Source: Solirubrum puertoriconensis
GTDB taxonomy: Bacteria; Bacteroidota; Bacteroidia; Cytophagales; Hymenobacteraceae
Direction: 5' to 3'
DNA: 64,000 nt
Assembly (NCBI RefSeq): GCF_001483135.1
Contig: NZ_LNAL01000005.1
Span: forward strand, 186,001-250,000
Part shown: positions 50,550 to 59,824 of the stretch, one piece after another
How the letters are laid out: each line of letters starts with the position of its first letter
How positions within the stretch are numbered: the stretch's first letter is position 1
Translations under genes and position numbers: made by a program
The notes under the pieces: model-generated
Told to the model about the DNA's origin: nothing
Seen by the model: only the letters and a program-made list of their open reading frames with translations
Databases searched by the model: none

Positions 50550-52927
50550 TTGGCCGCGGTGGGCGAGTCGACTAGGGTGAAACGCTTGACCTGATCCCCG
50601 ACGCGCACCTCGAAGTCCCCCGCTTCGAGGATTTTCTCGCCCTTAGGGCCGGCGTAGGCCAGCTCCGCCACCGGCAGGGTAAAGCGCAGGGTCTTGGTTT
50701 CGCCCGGCTGCAGGCTAACCTTGTCAAAGCGGCGCAGCCGGCGCACGTCCGGGGCTACCTGCGCGGCCACCAGGTCGGAAGTGTACAGGTGCACGGCTTC
50801 CTTGCCTTCGCGGCGGCCGGTGTTGGTAACCTGTACCGTGACGGTCAGGGTTTCCTCCCGGGCCAACGAGCTTTTATCCAGCTGCAGGCCCGCGTAGGCA
50901 AAGGTGGTGTAGCTCAGCCCGTGGCCAAACTCCCACTGCGGGTTATAGTCTGCCTCGTAGTGGTAGGCCCCCTGCCCGCGCTTCTGCTCCTCGCTGTACT
51001 TGTGAATGTAGGTTACCAGGGCGTTGGGGTAGCGCGGGTACGTGTAGGGCAGCTTGCCCGAGGGGTTGACGTCCCCGAACAAGATATCGGCCAGGGCTTC
51101 CCCGCCGTGATTGCCGGGCAGGTAGGTTTGCACGATGGCCGGCACGAGGGGCTCAAGCCCGCTGATAATGCGCGGCCGGCCTTCGTTAAGCACCAGCACC
51201 AGCGGCTTGCCGGTGGAAGCCAGGCGGCGGGCCAGCTCCAGCTGCAGGGGGGACAGCGTCAGGTCGTTCAGGTCGCCGGGTTTTTCGGCGTAGGAGTTTT
51301 CCCCCACGCAGAGCAGCACCGCGTCCACGTCCCGGGCGGCGGCCACGGCCTGCTCGAGCTGGTCGGCGCTTTCCTCGTAGTACTTGCCCTCGGGCTTCAT
51401 GTTGTAGCTCACACCGGGCACGTAGCGCACGTTGGCGGGCCCGATTTCCCGCTGCACCGCCTCGAGAATGGTGTGGTAGCGGCCGGCAAATTCCTCGACT
51501 TTCTCGCCCTGCCAGGAGTAGGTCCACGCCCCGTTGAGCGTGCGCATGGAGTGGGCGTTGGGCCCGGTGACCAGCACCCGGCTGGACTTGGCCAGCGGCA
51601 GCAGCCCGCCCTGGTTTTTCAGCAGGGTGATGGCCTCGGCGGCCGTTTCGTAGGCGGCGCGCTCGTGCTCGGCGCTGCCAAACTTGGGGTAGTCCTTTAC
51701 CCGGGTAACCGGCGTCTCAAACAAGCCCAGGGCAAACTTTACCCGCAGAATGCGGCGCACGGCGTCGTCCACCCGGGCCTGCGGCACCCGCCCTTCTTTA
51801 ACCAGGGCCACGAGGTTGTCGCAGAACTCCTCGTACTGGTAAGCCAGCATGCCCATGTCAATGCCGGAGTTGATGGCCAGGGCAATGGCTTCCTTGACGT
51901 TGGGTACGAGGCGGTCGCGCTTGTAGAGGTTGTCGATGTCGCCCCAGTCCGTTACCACCAGGCCCTTGAAGCCCAGCCGCTCCTTAAGCAGGCGGGTCAG
52001 AATCTCGTAGTTGGCGTGCACGGGCACGCCGTTGATCAGCCCGGAGTTGATCATGATGGTGTGGGCCCCGGCGTCAATGGCCGCCTTAAAGGCCGGCAGG
52101 TGGTACTCGTAGAGGCTCTCGTCGGGCACGAGGGCATTGGTGCGGTCCTTGCCGGAGCTGGGCACCTGGTAGGCCAGAAAGTGCTTGACGCTGGCCGCCA
52201 CCCGCACCGGCTGGCTGACGTCGTTGCGCTCGCCCTGGTAGCCCTTCACCACCTGCACGCCCAGCTCGGCGCCGAGGTAGGGGTCCTCGCCGTAAGTTTC
52301 CCAGTGCCGGGGTGAGCGCGGGTCGGAGCCCAAGTCCAGCACCGGGGAGAAAGCCCAGGGAATGGCGCTGGCCCGGGTTTCGTAGGCGGTGATTTCCGCC
52401 GCCCGGCGCACGAGGGCGCGGTTGCGGGTGGCCGCCTGGGCGATCTGCTGCGGGAACATAGTTGCCCCCACCGTGTAGGTTTCCCCGTGCACGGCGTCAA
52501 TGCCGTAGAGCACCGGAATCTTTAGCCGGGTTTCCTTGCGGGCCAGCTGCTGAATGCGCCCCACAATGCCTTCCCAGACCTGCGGGGTGCGGGCCCGGTT
52601 GTTGGCCGCGTTCAGGATGGAGCCCACCTTGTAGCGCACCACCGCGTCGCGGAGCTTGGCCTCGTCCAGGGCGAAGGGCTCGTCGGAGGCAAACCGCGAT
52701 TTGCCGCGGCCGACCACGTCCAGGGTGATCTGCGCCATCTGCCCCACCTTTTCCTCCAGGGTCATGCGGGCGAGCAGGGCTTCGGCCCGCGCGTCTGCGT
52801 CGGTGGCCGGCTGCGCGGCCGGCGGGGGAGCAAGGGGAATGCGCGGGGCCAGCGCCGGCTGCGGGGGCCAGGCCAGGGCCGCCGGCAGCAAAGCCAGGAG
52901 CGCGCAGTGGTGGAAAAGCTTCGGCAT
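50546..52927 (-). CDS. Glycoside hydrolase family 3 beta-glucosidase (BglX type)
   Basis: 793 residues from the ATG at 52927; the open frame to 53392 lies inside the MFS gene and is ignored. A signal peptide is followed by the GH3 barrel (MTLEEKVGQMAQ, GIDAVHGE, KHFLAY) with the nucleophile aspartate in VVTDWGDIDNL. The alpha/beta sandwich domain and a C-terminal fibronectin-III-like domain (TVQVTNTGRREGKEAVHLY) complete it. It should cleave beta-glucosyl ends of oligosaccharides made by the GH16 enzymes, in the periplasm. It is the last gene of the beta-glucan operon. Confidence 0.92.
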   Translation of the reverse strand: MPKLFHHCALLALLPAALAWPPQPALAPRIPLAPPPAAQPATDADARAEALLARMTLEEKVGQMAQITLDVVGRGKSRFASDEPFALDEAKLRDAVVRYKVGSILNAANNRARTPQVWEGIVGRIQQLARKETRLKIPVLYGIDAVHGETYTVGATMFPQQIAQAATRNRALVRRAAEITAYETRASAIPWAFSPVLDLGSDPRSPRHWETYGEDPYLGAELGVQVVKGYQGERNDVSQPVRVAASVKHFLAYQVPSSGKDRTNALVPDESLYEYHLPAFKAAIDAGAHTIMINSGLINGVPVHANYEILTRLLKERLGFKGLVVTDWGDIDNLYKRDRLVPNVKEAIALAINSGIDMGMLAYQYEEFCDNLVALVKEGRVPQARVDDAVRRILRVKFALGLFETPVTRVKDYPKFGSAEHERAAYETAAEAITLLKNQGGLLPLAKSSRVLVTGPNAHSMRTLNGAWTYSWQGEKVEEFAGRYHTILEAVQREIGPANVRYVPGVSYNMKPEGKYYEESADQLEQAVAAARDVDAVLLCVGENSYAEKPGDLNDLTLSPLQLELARRLASTGKPLVLVLNEGRPRIISGLEPLVPAIVQTYLPGNHGGEALADILFGDVNPSGKLPYTYPRYPNALVTYIHKYSEEQKRGQGAYHYEADYNPQWEFGHGLSYTTFAYAGLQLDKSSLAREETLTVTVQVTNTGRREGKEAVHLYTSDLVAAQVAPDVRRLRRFDKVSLQPGETKTLRFTLPVAELAYAGPKGEKILEAGDFEVRVGDQVKRFTLVDSPTAAN

Positions 52928-52968
52928 GGGAGCTAACAATTGCGGTGAGAAATAGCGAAAGCGCGGGC

Positions 52969-54240
52969 CTAGCCGGCCGCGGCAGGCCAGACGGCGGGGC
53001 GGTGTCCCAGCAGGCCGTACCAAAGGATGTAGAGGTAGCAAAGCACCGGCAGCCCGAAGGCCAGGCGCAGGGAGGCCGCGTCGGCAACGAAGGCAAACAG
53101 CAGGGGCACTACCGCCCCGCCCACGATGGCGACGTTGAGCAGGCCCGAAGCCTGCTCCGTGTGCTGGCCCAGCCCGGCCAGGGCCAGGGTGAAGATGGTA
53201 GCGAACATGATGGAGTTCATCAGCCCCACGGCCAGCATGCTGGCCATGGCCAGCTGCCCGCGGCTCAGCACGGAAAACAGCACCAGCAGCACCGCCCCGG
53301 CGGCGTTGAGCGCCAGCAGGCGGCCCGGGGAAAAGCGGCTGAGCAGGTAGGCGCCCGCGAAGCGGCCGAGCATGGCCCCGCCCCAGTACCACGCCACCCG
53401 GTCGCCGGCGGCCTTGGGCGAGAGGCTCAGCACCTCGGGCAGGTGCAGGTAGTTGACCAGGTGGGAGCCGATGGCAACCTCCGCGCCGACGTAGGCGAAA
53501 ATGGCTCCTGCCCCCAGCAGCAGGTGGCGGTGCTGCCAGGCGGAGCCGGCGGCGCCCGCCGCGTCTGGGGCGTGGGGGATGCGCGGCAGCGGCCGCAGGG
53601 CCAGCAGCAGGCTGATAAGCAGCAGCGCTCCCCCGATTACGAGGTAGGGCAGCTGCACGGCCCGCACATCGATGACGGCGGCCGGTGCCGCCTCCAAATC
53701 GGGCAGGCGCGCGAGAATGAGCGCGGCGCCGAGCAGCGGGGCCACCGTCGTGCCCAGGGAGTTAAAGGCCTGGGTTAGCGTCAGGCGGGCCGGGGCCGAG
53801 CGCGCCGGCCCGAGCACGGCCACGTAGGGATTGCCGGCCACCTGCAGCAGCACCACCCCCGCGGCCAGCACGAACAGCGCCGCCAGGAAAAAGGGGTACG
53901 AGCGGGAAGCCGCGGCGGGGTAAAACAGAAAGGCGCCGAGCGCGGCCGTGACGAAGCCGGTGAGCATGCCGCCCTTGTAGCCGACGCGCTGCACGAGCAG
54001 CCCGGCCGGGATGCCCAGCAGAAAGTAAGCCCCGAAAAAGCAAAGGTTAACCAAGTTGGCCTGGGTGTAGCTTAGCCCGAAGATGGCCTTGAGGTAGGGA
54101 ATCAGGATGTCGTTAAGGCAGGTGATAAAGCCCATCATGAAAAACAGCACCGTCAGCGATGCCAGCGCCGGCCGGTAGCGGGCGGCGGGCTCGTGGGCGG
54201 GCGCCGGGGCTTCAGGAGCGCGGAGTACGGGAACAGCCAT
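52969..54240 (-). CDS. Sugar MFS transporter, FucP/GluP-like
   Basis: 423 residues from the ATG at 54240. Twelve hydrophobic helices; FFMMGFITCLNDILIPYLK and VVLLQVAGNPYVAVLG are characteristic of the glucose/galactose:H+ symporter branch. In this operon it would import the glucose released by GH3. Its sequence parallels the other FucP-like gene at 12.6-13.9 kb but the two differ clearly. It follows GH16 by 44 bp. Confidence 0.88.
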   Translation of the reverse strand: MAVPVLRAPEAPAPAHEPAARYRPALASLTVLFFMMGFITCLNDILIPYLKAIFGLSYTQANLVNLCFFGAYFLLGIPAGLLVQRVGYKGGMLTGFVTAALGAFLFYPAAASRSYPFFLAALFVLAAGVVLLQVAGNPYVAVLGPARSAPARLTLTQAFNSLGTTVAPLLGAALILARLPDLEAAPAAVIDVRAVQLPYLVIGGALLLISLLLALRPLPRIPHAPDAAGAAGSAWQHRHLLLGAGAIFAYVGAEVAIGSHLVNYLHLPEVLSLSPKAAGDRVAWYWGGAMLGRFAGAYLLSRFSPGRLLALNAAGAVLLVLFSVLSRGQLAMASMLAVGLMNSIMFATIFTLALAGLGQHTEQASGLLNVAIVGGAVVPLLFAFVADAASLRLAFGLPVLCYLYILWYGLLGHRPAVWPAAAG

Positions 54241-54284
54241 AAAGCAGGATTGCGGGTAAAGGAAGTCAGGCGAATGCGGCCCCG

Positions 54285-55157
54285 TTAGCGGGTGCGCAGC
54301 CGGTAAAAGCGCACGTAGTCCACGCGCAGCTGCTGGGGAAAAGCTTCGGCGGCAATGCCGTGCCTGCCGCCCCACTCCCCGCCCACCGCCACGTTGAGCA
54401 GCAGGTGAAAGGGGTGGTCCCAGGGCCAGGCCCGCCAGCCGGCGTGCTCGTTGCGGCTGGTGAAGTAGGCACGGTTGTCCACGAAGGCCGTAATGGTTTC
54501 GGGCGTCCACTCCACCGCGTACACGTGAAAGGCCGTGGTGGCCGTGGGCACGGCCACGGAGTCGGTTTTCTGGTTGTTGGTGCGGAAGTAGTATTGGCGA
54601 CAGTGGGTAGAGGCCTGCACCACCCCGGGCCGGTAGCCCACGTACTCCATGATGTCGATCTCCCCGTTGTCGGGCCAGCTTTTGTCGCCGTACTTCCACT
54701 CGTCGGGCAGCATCCAGATGGCCGGCCAGGTGCCGCGGGCGGCGGGCAGCTGGGCCCGCACCTCAACCCGGCCGTAGGTTAGGCTGCCCCCGCCGGCGGC
54801 TTTGGACACGAGGCGGGCGGCGGTGTAGGGGTTGTTGGGCGTCCAGGCTTCCCGTCGGGCTTCGATGATTAGCTGGCCGTTTTCCACCCGGGCATTTTCC
54901 CGCCGGGCCTTGGTGTAGTACTGCAGCTCCTGGTTGCCCCAGCCGTGCCCGCCCACGTCGTAGCCCCACTTGCTGGAGTCCGGCAGACCGGCGTAGTTGA
55001 ACTCGTCGCGCCAGATCAGCTCCCGAAAGGAGTAGCGCGGGGCTGCTCGGGTCGGGCGGGCGGGTAGCGCGGCGCCGTCGGGGCGGAAAAAAAGCCCCGG
55101 TAACGGCAGCAGGCCGCCGAGCAGCAGCAGGGTAAACCAGGAGGTGATGGCGTTCAT
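54285..55157 (-). CDS. Glycoside hydrolase family 16 beta-glucanase (laminarinase type)
   Basis: 290 residues. A hydrophobic N-terminal signal, then a jelly-roll GH16 domain with LIWRDEFNYAG, WPAIWMLP and catalytic GEIDIMEYVG. The two glutamates of ExDxxE are nucleophile and acid/base, and the extra residue between them marks the laminarinase/lichenase branch. It should cut beta-1,3 or mixed-linkage glucan. It shares the operon with a second GH16. Confidence 0.92.
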   Translation of the reverse strand: MNAITSWFTLLLLGGLLPLPGLFFRPDGAALPARPTRAAPRYSFRELIWRDEFNYAGLPDSSKWGYDVGGHGWGNQELQYYTKARRENARVENGQLIIEARREAWTPNNPYTAARLVSKAAGGGSLTYGRVEVRAQLPAARGTWPAIWMLPDEWKYGDKSWPDNGEIDIMEYVGYRPGVVQASTHCRQYYFRTNNQKTDSVAVPTATTAFHVYAVEWTPETITAFVDNRAYFTSRNEHAGWRAWPWDHPFHLLLNVAVGGEWGGRHGIAAEAFPQQLRVDYVRFYRLRTR

Positions 55158-55186
55158 GGAAAATATGCGTGGCGGGTGGCAATGGT

Positions 55187-55993
55187 TTAGCGGGTCGACG
55201 GGGCAGGGGGGACTAGCCGCAGCCGGCCGAAAATGCCGGCGTCAATCCAGCCGCGGTTTTTGTCTGCGCCCGCGACCGGCTCGCTGCCGAAAAAGTTTTC
55301 CCGCTCGGCGCTGCCGTCGTTGTCGCAGTACGCCAGGGCAAAGCCGATGGGCTGGCCCGCCCGCAGCGGGAGCGGACGGCTGGCGGCGGGCTTGTGCTCA
55401 TCGTAGGTGTCCGGGTACAGGGCCACCGCGGCTTCCCAGGTGCTGACCTGACCCCGGCGGGTGCGCCGGCTGCGCACGTGCTCGTCGAACAGGTGCCCTT
55501 GCCGATCCCGCCCCAGGTCCACCACGTGCCCGTCCAAAGCCACGTGGTAAGCCCAGGCGTTGTGGTTATACTGGTGCTCCCCGCGCGAGCGGTCGGGGTC
55601 CACGAAGATTTCCAGGCAGTCGTCGTCCCACCAGCGCTCGAGCGGGTCCGCGTGGGTGTCCTGCTCCACGTCGTCGGTGATCTCGGCCAGCACGTACAGG
55701 CGTTCCGGCGTCCAGACCACTTTGTAGCGCCCGCTGAAGTCCGCGGCCGTGGTGGCGGGCCCCAGCCAGCGCTGGTCAAGCGGGCGCCACTCTGCCCGGG
55801 CCCAGGCGGCCTCGGTGCCGCGCCCGTCGATAACCGGGGCGGGTGAAGCCAGCGGCACCTGGCATTCCGGCCCCGCAGGGGCGGCCCCGGCCAATGCTCC
55901 CACTCCCAGGCTGGCGACAAGCCGTCGCCACCCCCTGCTGCATTGTCCGCGGACCGCCCTTTGGGCCCGGTGCTGTTGCTGATGCTGTTTCAT
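55187..55993 (-). CDS. CBM9-like carbohydrate-binding protein
   Basis: 268 residues. A basic N-terminus and an apolar stretch (LVASLGVGALAGAAPAG) probably form a signal. The body is a CBM9-type beta-sandwich (APVIDGRGTEAAWARAEW, LYVLAEITDD, DDDCLEIFVDPD, then STWEAAVALYP). No catalytic module is attached, so it probably acts as a sugar-binding protein for the GH16 products. It lies 29 bp upstream of one GH16 gene and 20 bp downstream of the other. Confidence 0.8.
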   Translation of the reverse strand: MKQHQQQHRAQRAVRGQCSRGWRRLVASLGVGALAGAAPAGPECQVPLASPAPVIDGRGTEAAWARAEWRPLDQRWLGPATTAADFSGRYKVVWTPERLYVLAEITDDVEQDTHADPLERWWDDDCLEIFVDPDRSRGEHQYNHNAWAYHVALDGHVVDLGRDRQGHLFDEHVRSRRTRRGQVSTWEAAVALYPDTYDEHKPAASRPLPLRAGQPIGFALAYCDNDGSAERENFFGSEPVAGADKNRGWIDAGIFGRLRLVPPAPSTR

Positions 55994-56013
55994 GAGGTCA
56001 GGGATTACGGCTG

Positions 56014-56880
56014 CTATTCAGGGTACTGGTAGAAGCGTACGTAATCCACCACCATTTCCTTGGGGAAGGGTTCACTGGCGGCGGGGTCGCCGTCGAAGTG
56101 CCCGCCTACGGCCACGTTTAAGATCAGGTAGAAGGGCTGGTTGAAGGGGTAGTTCGGCACCTGCGCCGCGCCGATGGAGTACACCGGCTGCCCGTCCACA
56201 AACCAGCGCAGCCCGTCCTGGCTGCGGATAAGCGAAAACACGTGAAAGTCCGCGCTGAAGTCCCCTGAGGGCAGGCGGTACGTGCTGCCCTGGTACTGGT
56301 GGCGGGCAAGGTCGGGGCCGTAGTGCACCGTGGTGACGGTGGCCGCCGGGTCGCTGCCGCGCAGCTCCATGATGTCAATCTCCCCGCAGGCCGGCCAGCC
56401 CACCTGCGCCTCGTTGGCGCCCAGCATCCAGATGGCGGGCCAGATGCCCTGGCCTTTGGGCAGGCGCGCACGCACGTCCAGCCGTCCGAATTCGTAGCTG
56501 ATCTTGTTGCGGGTCACGATGCGCGCCGAAGTAAACTGCTTGCTGCGCAGGGGCTCGCGCCGGGCCTGGATGTGCAGCTGACCGGAGCTCAGGTACAGGT
56601 TGTTGGGCGAGCTGGTCGTGGCCTGCTTCTCGTTGTTAAACCAGTCGTCGCGCACCTCGTAGCTCCACTTGCGCAAATCCAGCCCGCCCCCGTCGAATTC
56701 GTCGCTGGCTTCGGCCACGAGCCGGGTGTAGTCGGCGTAGGGCCGGGACGCGGCGTTGACCACCGGGGCCGGCGCCGGCGGCAGGGGCTTGGGCGGCTCC
56801 TCGGTGCAGCCGGTTAGCAGCAGGCCGAAAGCAAGCGGGGCAAGGGAAGCCGGGCGAAACCCCGGCAGAAGGCGCAACAT
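56014..56880 (-). CDS. Glycoside hydrolase family 16 beta-glucanase, lipoprotein
   Basis: 288 residues from the ATG at 56880 (a GTG lies two codons upstream). A lipobox (LLLTGC) suggests anchoring in the outer membrane. The GH16 core has EASDEFDGGGLDLRKW, WPAIWMLGANE and catalytic GEIDIMELRG. As the surface-anchored member of the pair it probably makes the first cuts before SusCD import. It is separated by 32 bp from the PKD lipoprotein gene. Confidence 0.92.
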   Translation of the reverse strand: MLRLLPGFRPASLAPLAFGLLLTGCTEEPPKPLPPAPAPVVNAASRPYADYTRLVAEASDEFDGGGLDLRKWSYEVRDDWFNNEKQATTSSPNNLYLSSGQLHIQARREPLRSKQFTSARIVTRNKISYEFGRLDVRARLPKGQGIWPAIWMLGANEAQVGWPACGEIDIMELRGSDPAATVTTVHYGPDLARHQYQGSTYRLPSGDFSADFHVFSLIRSQDGLRWFVDGQPVYSIGAAQVPNYPFNQPFYLILNVAVGGHFDGDPAASEPFPKEMVVDYVRFYQYPE

Positions 56881-56912
56881 AATCACGAAGGTGGATTGGC
56901 TTGATCAGGGGC

Positions 56913-58187
56913 TTACTTAACCCGCAGTTTGATGGTGTGCACCACCGACCCGGTGGGCGGTCCTACCCGCAGCACCAGCCGCTCGTTGCTGATGGAGATG
57001 ATGCGGTAGGTGCGATTAGCCGCGTCGGTGATGCCAATAAAGGCGCCGGGCTGGCTGAGGGTAAACTGGGCGATGCCTGCTCCCGTAGCCGCCCCGAAGG
57101 TGAAGGCCGATTTACCGGAGCGCGGGGCCGCGCAGGCGCCCGGGCTGCCGGCCACGAAGGTCTCGGCGCCGGCTTCGTAGGTGAGCTCATCGCTGGCCGT
57201 GAAGGTAAACTCGTCGTCGGCCTGGCAGGCGGGCAGGGTGTTGGGGTCTCCGCCCGGGTAGTAGCCCGTGGGGTCGGCGTCGCCGGGGCCCACCACGATC
57301 ACCGCCGGCGCGGCGTTGTCCAGCACCCAGGTGCGCGCGGAGCCGCCGGTCAGCAGGGCCTTGGCCCGGTCAATGGCCGAGGGCAAAGGCATGAGCGTTA
57401 CTTCGGTCAGGGTGTTGTCGGGCCGGGTGCCGCGCAGGCGCAGGCGGCTGGGGCTGGCCTCGACGATGTCGTAGGTTTTGTTTTTCACCGAGTCGGGCAG
57501 GCCGATAAAGGCACCCTTGCCTTGCAGCACAATCTGCCCAAGCCCGGCGCCGGGCCGGAACACAAACGGGGAGCTGGCGGCCCGGGCCGGCCCGCAGCTG
57601 CCGGCGGCGTAAGTGCCGCCCGCCGCGTCGTAGCTGTAGGCGAAGGTGTTGGCAAAGGAAAACTGATCGTCGGCCTGGCAGGCCGGCAGCGGCGCGGTGG
57701 AGGCCGTCAGCACCGTGCCGTCGGCTGCCAGGTGCTTGATGGCCCCGGGCTGGTTGCTGAAGGTCCAGCTCGTGGAGCCCGAGCCGGCGCAGGCCGCCAG
57801 CACGGCAAAGGCCGGCTGCGGGCAGGCCGAGGGAATGCTCACCTTCTGCGGGGCGAAAGCCGTGCCCCCGCGCCCGCCCACGGCGAGCTGCACCTGGTAC
57901 TCACCCGACCGGGTGTAGGTGTGGGTGGCGGAGGGGCCGGTTTCGGTGGCGGAGCCGTCGCCGAAGTCCCACTGGTACAGAAAGGCATCCCGGCTCGCGT
58001 TGGTGAACGTGGCCGTCACCGGGTACTGCGAGGTGTTCAGCTGCACGGTAAAGCCGGCCTGCGGGGCGGGGCCGTCCAAGGTATATTCCTCCGGCTCGCA
58101 GGAGGTCAGGCTTAGTCCGGCGGCGAGCAGCAGCCCGCCGGCGGCGCCCCACAAGCGCCGGGCTCCAAGGGTAGAAAGTAAAGTCAT
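56913..58187 (-). CDS. PKD-domain lipoprotein with duplicated C-terminal module (surface glycan-binding type)
   Basis: 424 residues from the ATG at 58187. Lipobox LTSC at residue 30, one PKD domain at about 40-118 (YQWDFGDGSATETGPSATHTY), then two related modules at about 136-270 and 281-424. Each module contains ACQADD(Q/E)F near its middle and GAFIG(L/I) further on. Position after SusD matches surface glycan-binding proteins of laminarin loci. Binding function is inferred. Confidence 0.8.
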   Translation of the reverse strand: MTLLSTLGARRLWGAAGGLLLAAGLSLTSCEPEEYTLDGPAPQAGFTVQLNTSQYPVTATFTNASRDAFLYQWDFGDGSATETGPSATHTYTRSGEYQVQLAVGGRGGTAFAPQKVSIPSACPQPAFAVLAACAGSGSTSWTFSNQPGAIKHLAADGTVLTASTAPLPACQADDQFSFANTFAYSYDAAGGTYAAGSCGPARAASSPFVFRPGAGLGQIVLQGKGAFIGLPDSVKNKTYDIVEASPSRLRLRGTRPDNTLTEVTLMPLPSAIDRAKALLTGGSARTWVLDNAAPAVIVVGPGDADPTGYYPGGDPNTLPACQADDEFTFTASDELTYEAGAETFVAGSPGACAAPRSGKSAFTFGAATGAGIAQFTLSQPGAFIGITDAANRTYRIISISNERLVLRVGPPTGSVVHTIKLRVK

Positions 58188-58282
58188 AGAAGTAGGTTTT
58201 TGGGGAGGTCCGGGCAAGGGCCACCCTACCCGCGCCCCGGGGCGGGCCGCGGTGGGATAGCAAGCCGCAGGGTTGAAGGCGG

Positions 58283-59791
58283 CTAGTAGCCCGGGTTCTG
58301 GCTTAGGTTGGGGTTGGCGTCGCGCTCCGACTGCGGGATGGGCAGCACGAGGTTGGTGGGCTTGGCGCCCTTGGCCACCAGGGCAGGCAGGGTGAGCAGC
58401 TTGCCGGTACGCTTTAAGTCAAACCAGCGGTCGTTTTCAAAGGCCAGCTCGTAGCGCCGCTCCCGCAGCACGGCTTCCTTGAAGTCTCCCTGCGCGGGGT
58501 TGAAGTCGTGCGTTGAGGGTTGGTTGAGGTCGGCGCCGAAAGCGCGGCGGCGCACTTTGTTCAGGGCTTCGAGCCCTTCGGGCGTGGCGCCCACCGCCTC
58601 GGCCAGGATCAGGTACACCTCGGCCAGGCGCAGCACCGGGATGTTGAGGCCCGAGTCCCAGATGTTGGTGTTAACCTTACCCACAAACCACTTCTTCACC
58701 CCGTAGCCGTTGGGCGAGCCGGGCAGGGAGGCCGGCTGGGCGGTGGCGGTGCTGCCGGCGGGGTAGGCATCTCCGGGCTTCCAGATGGTCACGTCGCGGC
58801 GCTGGTCGCCGGCCTCGTAGCCGTTGACGAACTCCGCCTCGGGAATGTTGAAGCCGTAGCCGCCCTGGGGGGTGAGCCCCTGCCCGCGCGGGCCGAAGAA
58901 CTCGTTGCCCACGAAGCCCAGCCCGTCGAAAGTGTAGCCGTTCAGGCCCGAGACGAACTGCACCTCGAACAGCGACTCGCGGCCGTTCTCGTTTTCAATG
59001 CGGAAGTTGTCGCCGTAGCTGGGCCACAGGCTTTTGCCGCTGTTCTGCAGCACCTCGCGCGCCCAGCGGGCCGCCTCGGCGTTGTTGCCACGGGTGAGCT
59101 GCACCTTGGCCAGCAGGCCGGCCGCGGCCCACTTGGTGGCCCGGCCCAGGTCCGCCCCGCTGTAGGAAGCGGGCAGGTTGGTGAAGGCCTCCTCCAGGTC
59201 TTGGACAATGCGGGCGTACACCTCCTCGGCGGGGGTGCGGGGAATATTAACCTGCGCCAGGGAAGTAGGAGGTACGGTAAGCAGGGGTACGTCGCCGAAG
59301 GCCCGCACCAGGTCGAAGTAGTACTTGGCACGCAGAAACTGCGCCTCGCCCAGGCAGCGCTTGCGGATGGCCTCGCTCATGTTGGTGATGCCCGGCACGC
59401 GCTGCAGCACGAGGTTGGCGCGGCCGATGCCCACGTAGCAGCCGCCCCAGAGGCGGTTGGTAAGCGGGTTGGTGGCCGGGATGTTGAAGTTGTCGAGCTG
59501 CTGGTGCTCGATGCCGTCCCCGCCCCCGCCCCCGCCGGTGTACGAGTTGTCGGACATGATGTCGCCGATGCCCCACAGGGCGTAGTTGTACTGCCCGCCC
59601 TTGCCCAGCTCGCTGTAAGCCGCGTTCGTGGCCTGAATGGCGTCGGTTTCGGTTTGGTAGAAGTTGTCCTCGGTTACCGAGTCGTTGGGCTGCACGTCCA
59701 GAAACTCTTTGCCGCAGCCCGCCAGCAGGGGGGCGAGCAGCAGGGTCGCGCCCAGGGTTTGCTTAAGCAGGGATTTCGCTAGCGTGATCAT
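58283..59791 (-). CDS. susD: SusD/RagB-family glycan-binding lipoprotein
   Basis: 502 residues with lipobox LLAGC near residue 25. SusD features are the N-terminal DVQPNDSVTEDNFYQTETDA, TPR helices in the middle (EAQFLRAKYYFDLVRAFGDVP) and the C-terminal LRERRYELAFENDRWFDLKR. It caps the SusC barrel at the outer membrane. The gene lies 33 bp after susC and is followed by the PKD lipoprotein. Confidence 0.95.
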   Translation of the reverse strand: MITLAKSLLKQTLGATLLLAPLLAGCGKEFLDVQPNDSVTEDNFYQTETDAIQATNAAYSELGKGGQYNYALWGIGDIMSDNSYTGGGGGGDGIEHQQLDNFNIPATNPLTNRLWGGCYVGIGRANLVLQRVPGITNMSEAIRKRCLGEAQFLRAKYYFDLVRAFGDVPLLTVPPTSLAQVNIPRTPAEEVYARIVQDLEEAFTNLPASYSGADLGRATKWAAAGLLAKVQLTRGNNAEAARWAREVLQNSGKSLWPSYGDNFRIENENGRESLFEVQFVSGLNGYTFDGLGFVGNEFFGPRGQGLTPQGGYGFNIPEAEFVNGYEAGDQRRDVTIWKPGDAYPAGSTATAQPASLPGSPNGYGVKKWFVGKVNTNIWDSGLNIPVLRLAEVYLILAEAVGATPEGLEALNKVRRRAFGADLNQPSTHDFNPAQGDFKEAVLRERRYELAFENDRWFDLKRTGKLLTLPALVAKGAKPTNLVLPIPQSERDANPNLSQNPGY

Positions 59792-59824
59792 CGTGTGGGA
59801 AGGTCTCGTTGAAAGGAAGGCGGC

